Of a stretch of DNA of 5,765 nt, positions 5,244-5,765 are shown in pieces. The notes under the pieces are model-generated. The model was given only the letters and a program-made list of their open reading frames with translations, made no database searches and was not told the origin of the DNA. A program made the position numbers and the translations under genes. The DNA is from Beijerinckiaceae bacterium (GTDB taxonomy: Bacteria; Pseudomonadota; Alphaproteobacteria; Rhizobiales; Beijerinckiaceae). The stretch is taken from contig CANGOK010000209.1 of NCBI GenBank assembly GCA_947455285.1, positions 1-5,765 of the forward strand, written 5' to 3'. Each line of letters opens with the position of its first letter. Position 1 is the first letter of the stretch.

Positions 5244-5765
5244 TTAGAGTTTCGGTTGGCTCGTCCCTGCGTCAGCCCGGGCTCCGGACTGCTTTTTGGA
5301 GGCGAAGAAAGTGTAAGAAAGCGTTACGCCTTCAACTCCCGCCATGACCTCGTCTTTTTCGAGGGCTGGGTCGAGATAGAAGACGACAGGCCATTCGGCG
5401 CTTTCGCCAGGCCCCAGCGTCTGCTCGCTGAAGCAGAAGCAGGAGATCTTGTTGAAGTAGAGCCCCGACTGGTCGGGCGCGACATTATAGACCGCGGTTG
5501 CAGTCCACTGGCGATCCGAGGTGTTGGTCACCTTGAAGAAGACTGTCTGCGTCTCTCCGGTGCGCGCCTTGAGGACGGGAATCTCGGGCTCGAAGGTCCA
5601 GGGCAGACCCTTGCCGACATTGGCGTCGAAGCGCACGGTCAAGGTGCGCTCGCCACGGGTCGCCGAACCCTGGGTGGCGACCTGCGTGGTCCCGCCGTAA
5701 CCTGTCATCTTGCAGAAGATCTGGTAGAGCGGCGCCGCCGCGAACGACAGGCCAGTCATGCCCGC
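5244..5765 (-). CDS. ctaG: Cytochrome c oxidase assembly protein CtaG/Cox11, N-terminus cut by the edge
   Basis: Membrane-anchored copper chaperone that delivers Cu(I) to the CuB site of oxidase subunit I, with its copper domain in the periplasm. The window holds the last 173 residues; the frame continues past the right edge, where roughly 20 to 30 residues (cytoplasmic tip and most of the single helix) are missing compared with the family's usual length. Visible marks, numbered from the edge: the end of the helix and AAAPLYQIFCKMTGYGGTTQ, with the conserved cysteine C18, and the copper motif C109-F-C111-F in NKISCFCFSEQTLGPGE. The fold ends in the conserved beta-strand region EGVTLSYTFF. The internal ATG at 5759 is only a residue inside the helix, not the start. 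The next gene is coxC. This is Cox11-type CtaG, not the unrelated Bacillus CtaG. Confidence 0.96.
   Translation of the reverse strand, partial: AGMTGLSFAAAPLYQIFCKMTGYGGTTQVATQGSATRGERTLTVRFDANVGKGLPWTFEPEIPVLKARTGETQTVFFKVTNTSDRQWTATAVYNVAPDQSGLYFNKISCFCFSEQTLGPGESAEWPVVFYLDPALEKDEVMAGVEGVTLSYTFFASKKQSGARADAGTSQPKL

Noticed and set aside
4304..5347. Plus-strand open frame (347 codons) antisense to coxC and the end of ctaG
   Set aside because: It spans two well-supported genes and their gap, and its product is dominated by D, E, H, A and G, as expected from reading helix-rich membrane genes backwards.
1..5765. CRISPR array, transposon, tRNA/rRNA gene or phage remnant
   Set aside because: No spaced direct repeats, terminal inverted repeats with a transposase, cloverleaf with CCA-type end, or phage-like proteins were seen on either strand.

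Overview
The window looks like a chromosomal segment of a high-GC alphaproteobacterium, probably Hyphomicrobiales (Rhizobiales). This rests on gene content and on family resemblance of the proteins judged by eye, not on a database search. It shows most of one conserved neighbourhood: the tail of an aa3-type cytochrome c oxidase (ctaG, coxC, DUF983, SURF1) and, further left, threonine synthase followed by an M16 zinc peptidase. All six of these genes lie on the minus strand and read right to left.

Right part (about 3110 to 5765): ctaG is cut by the right edge and encodes the copper chaperone for the CuB site. It is followed by coxC (subunit III), a small zinc-ribbon membrane protein of the DUF983 family, and SURF1 (haem a insertion factor). 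A clear intrinsic terminator-like hairpin lies between coxC and DUF983. It divides the structural/copper part from the DUF983-SURF1 pair, which is itself tightly coupled (a GTG start 1 nt after the preceding stop).

Middle part (about 2011 to 3109): two genes on the plus strand, a ten-helix EamA/DMT-type exporter and a 57-residue small protein with a strong Shine-Dalgarno sequence, form a two-gene unit. The second gene ends exactly one base before the SURF1 stop codon. This pair stands out because it runs against its neighbours and separates SURF1 from thrC; the small gene is also noticeably less GC-rich (about 53%).

Left part (1 to 1883): thrC starts at GTG 1883. Its stop codon overlaps the ATG of an M16 peptidase (ATGA), which runs off the left edge. 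The 127 bases between thrC and the exporter are a divergent intergenic region that should hold both promoters.

I found no RNA genes, mobile elements, CRISPR arrays or long repeats. Most of the window is ordinary core metabolism. The least explained items are the small 57-residue protein, the inserted exporter pair, and the terminator inside the cox cluster.
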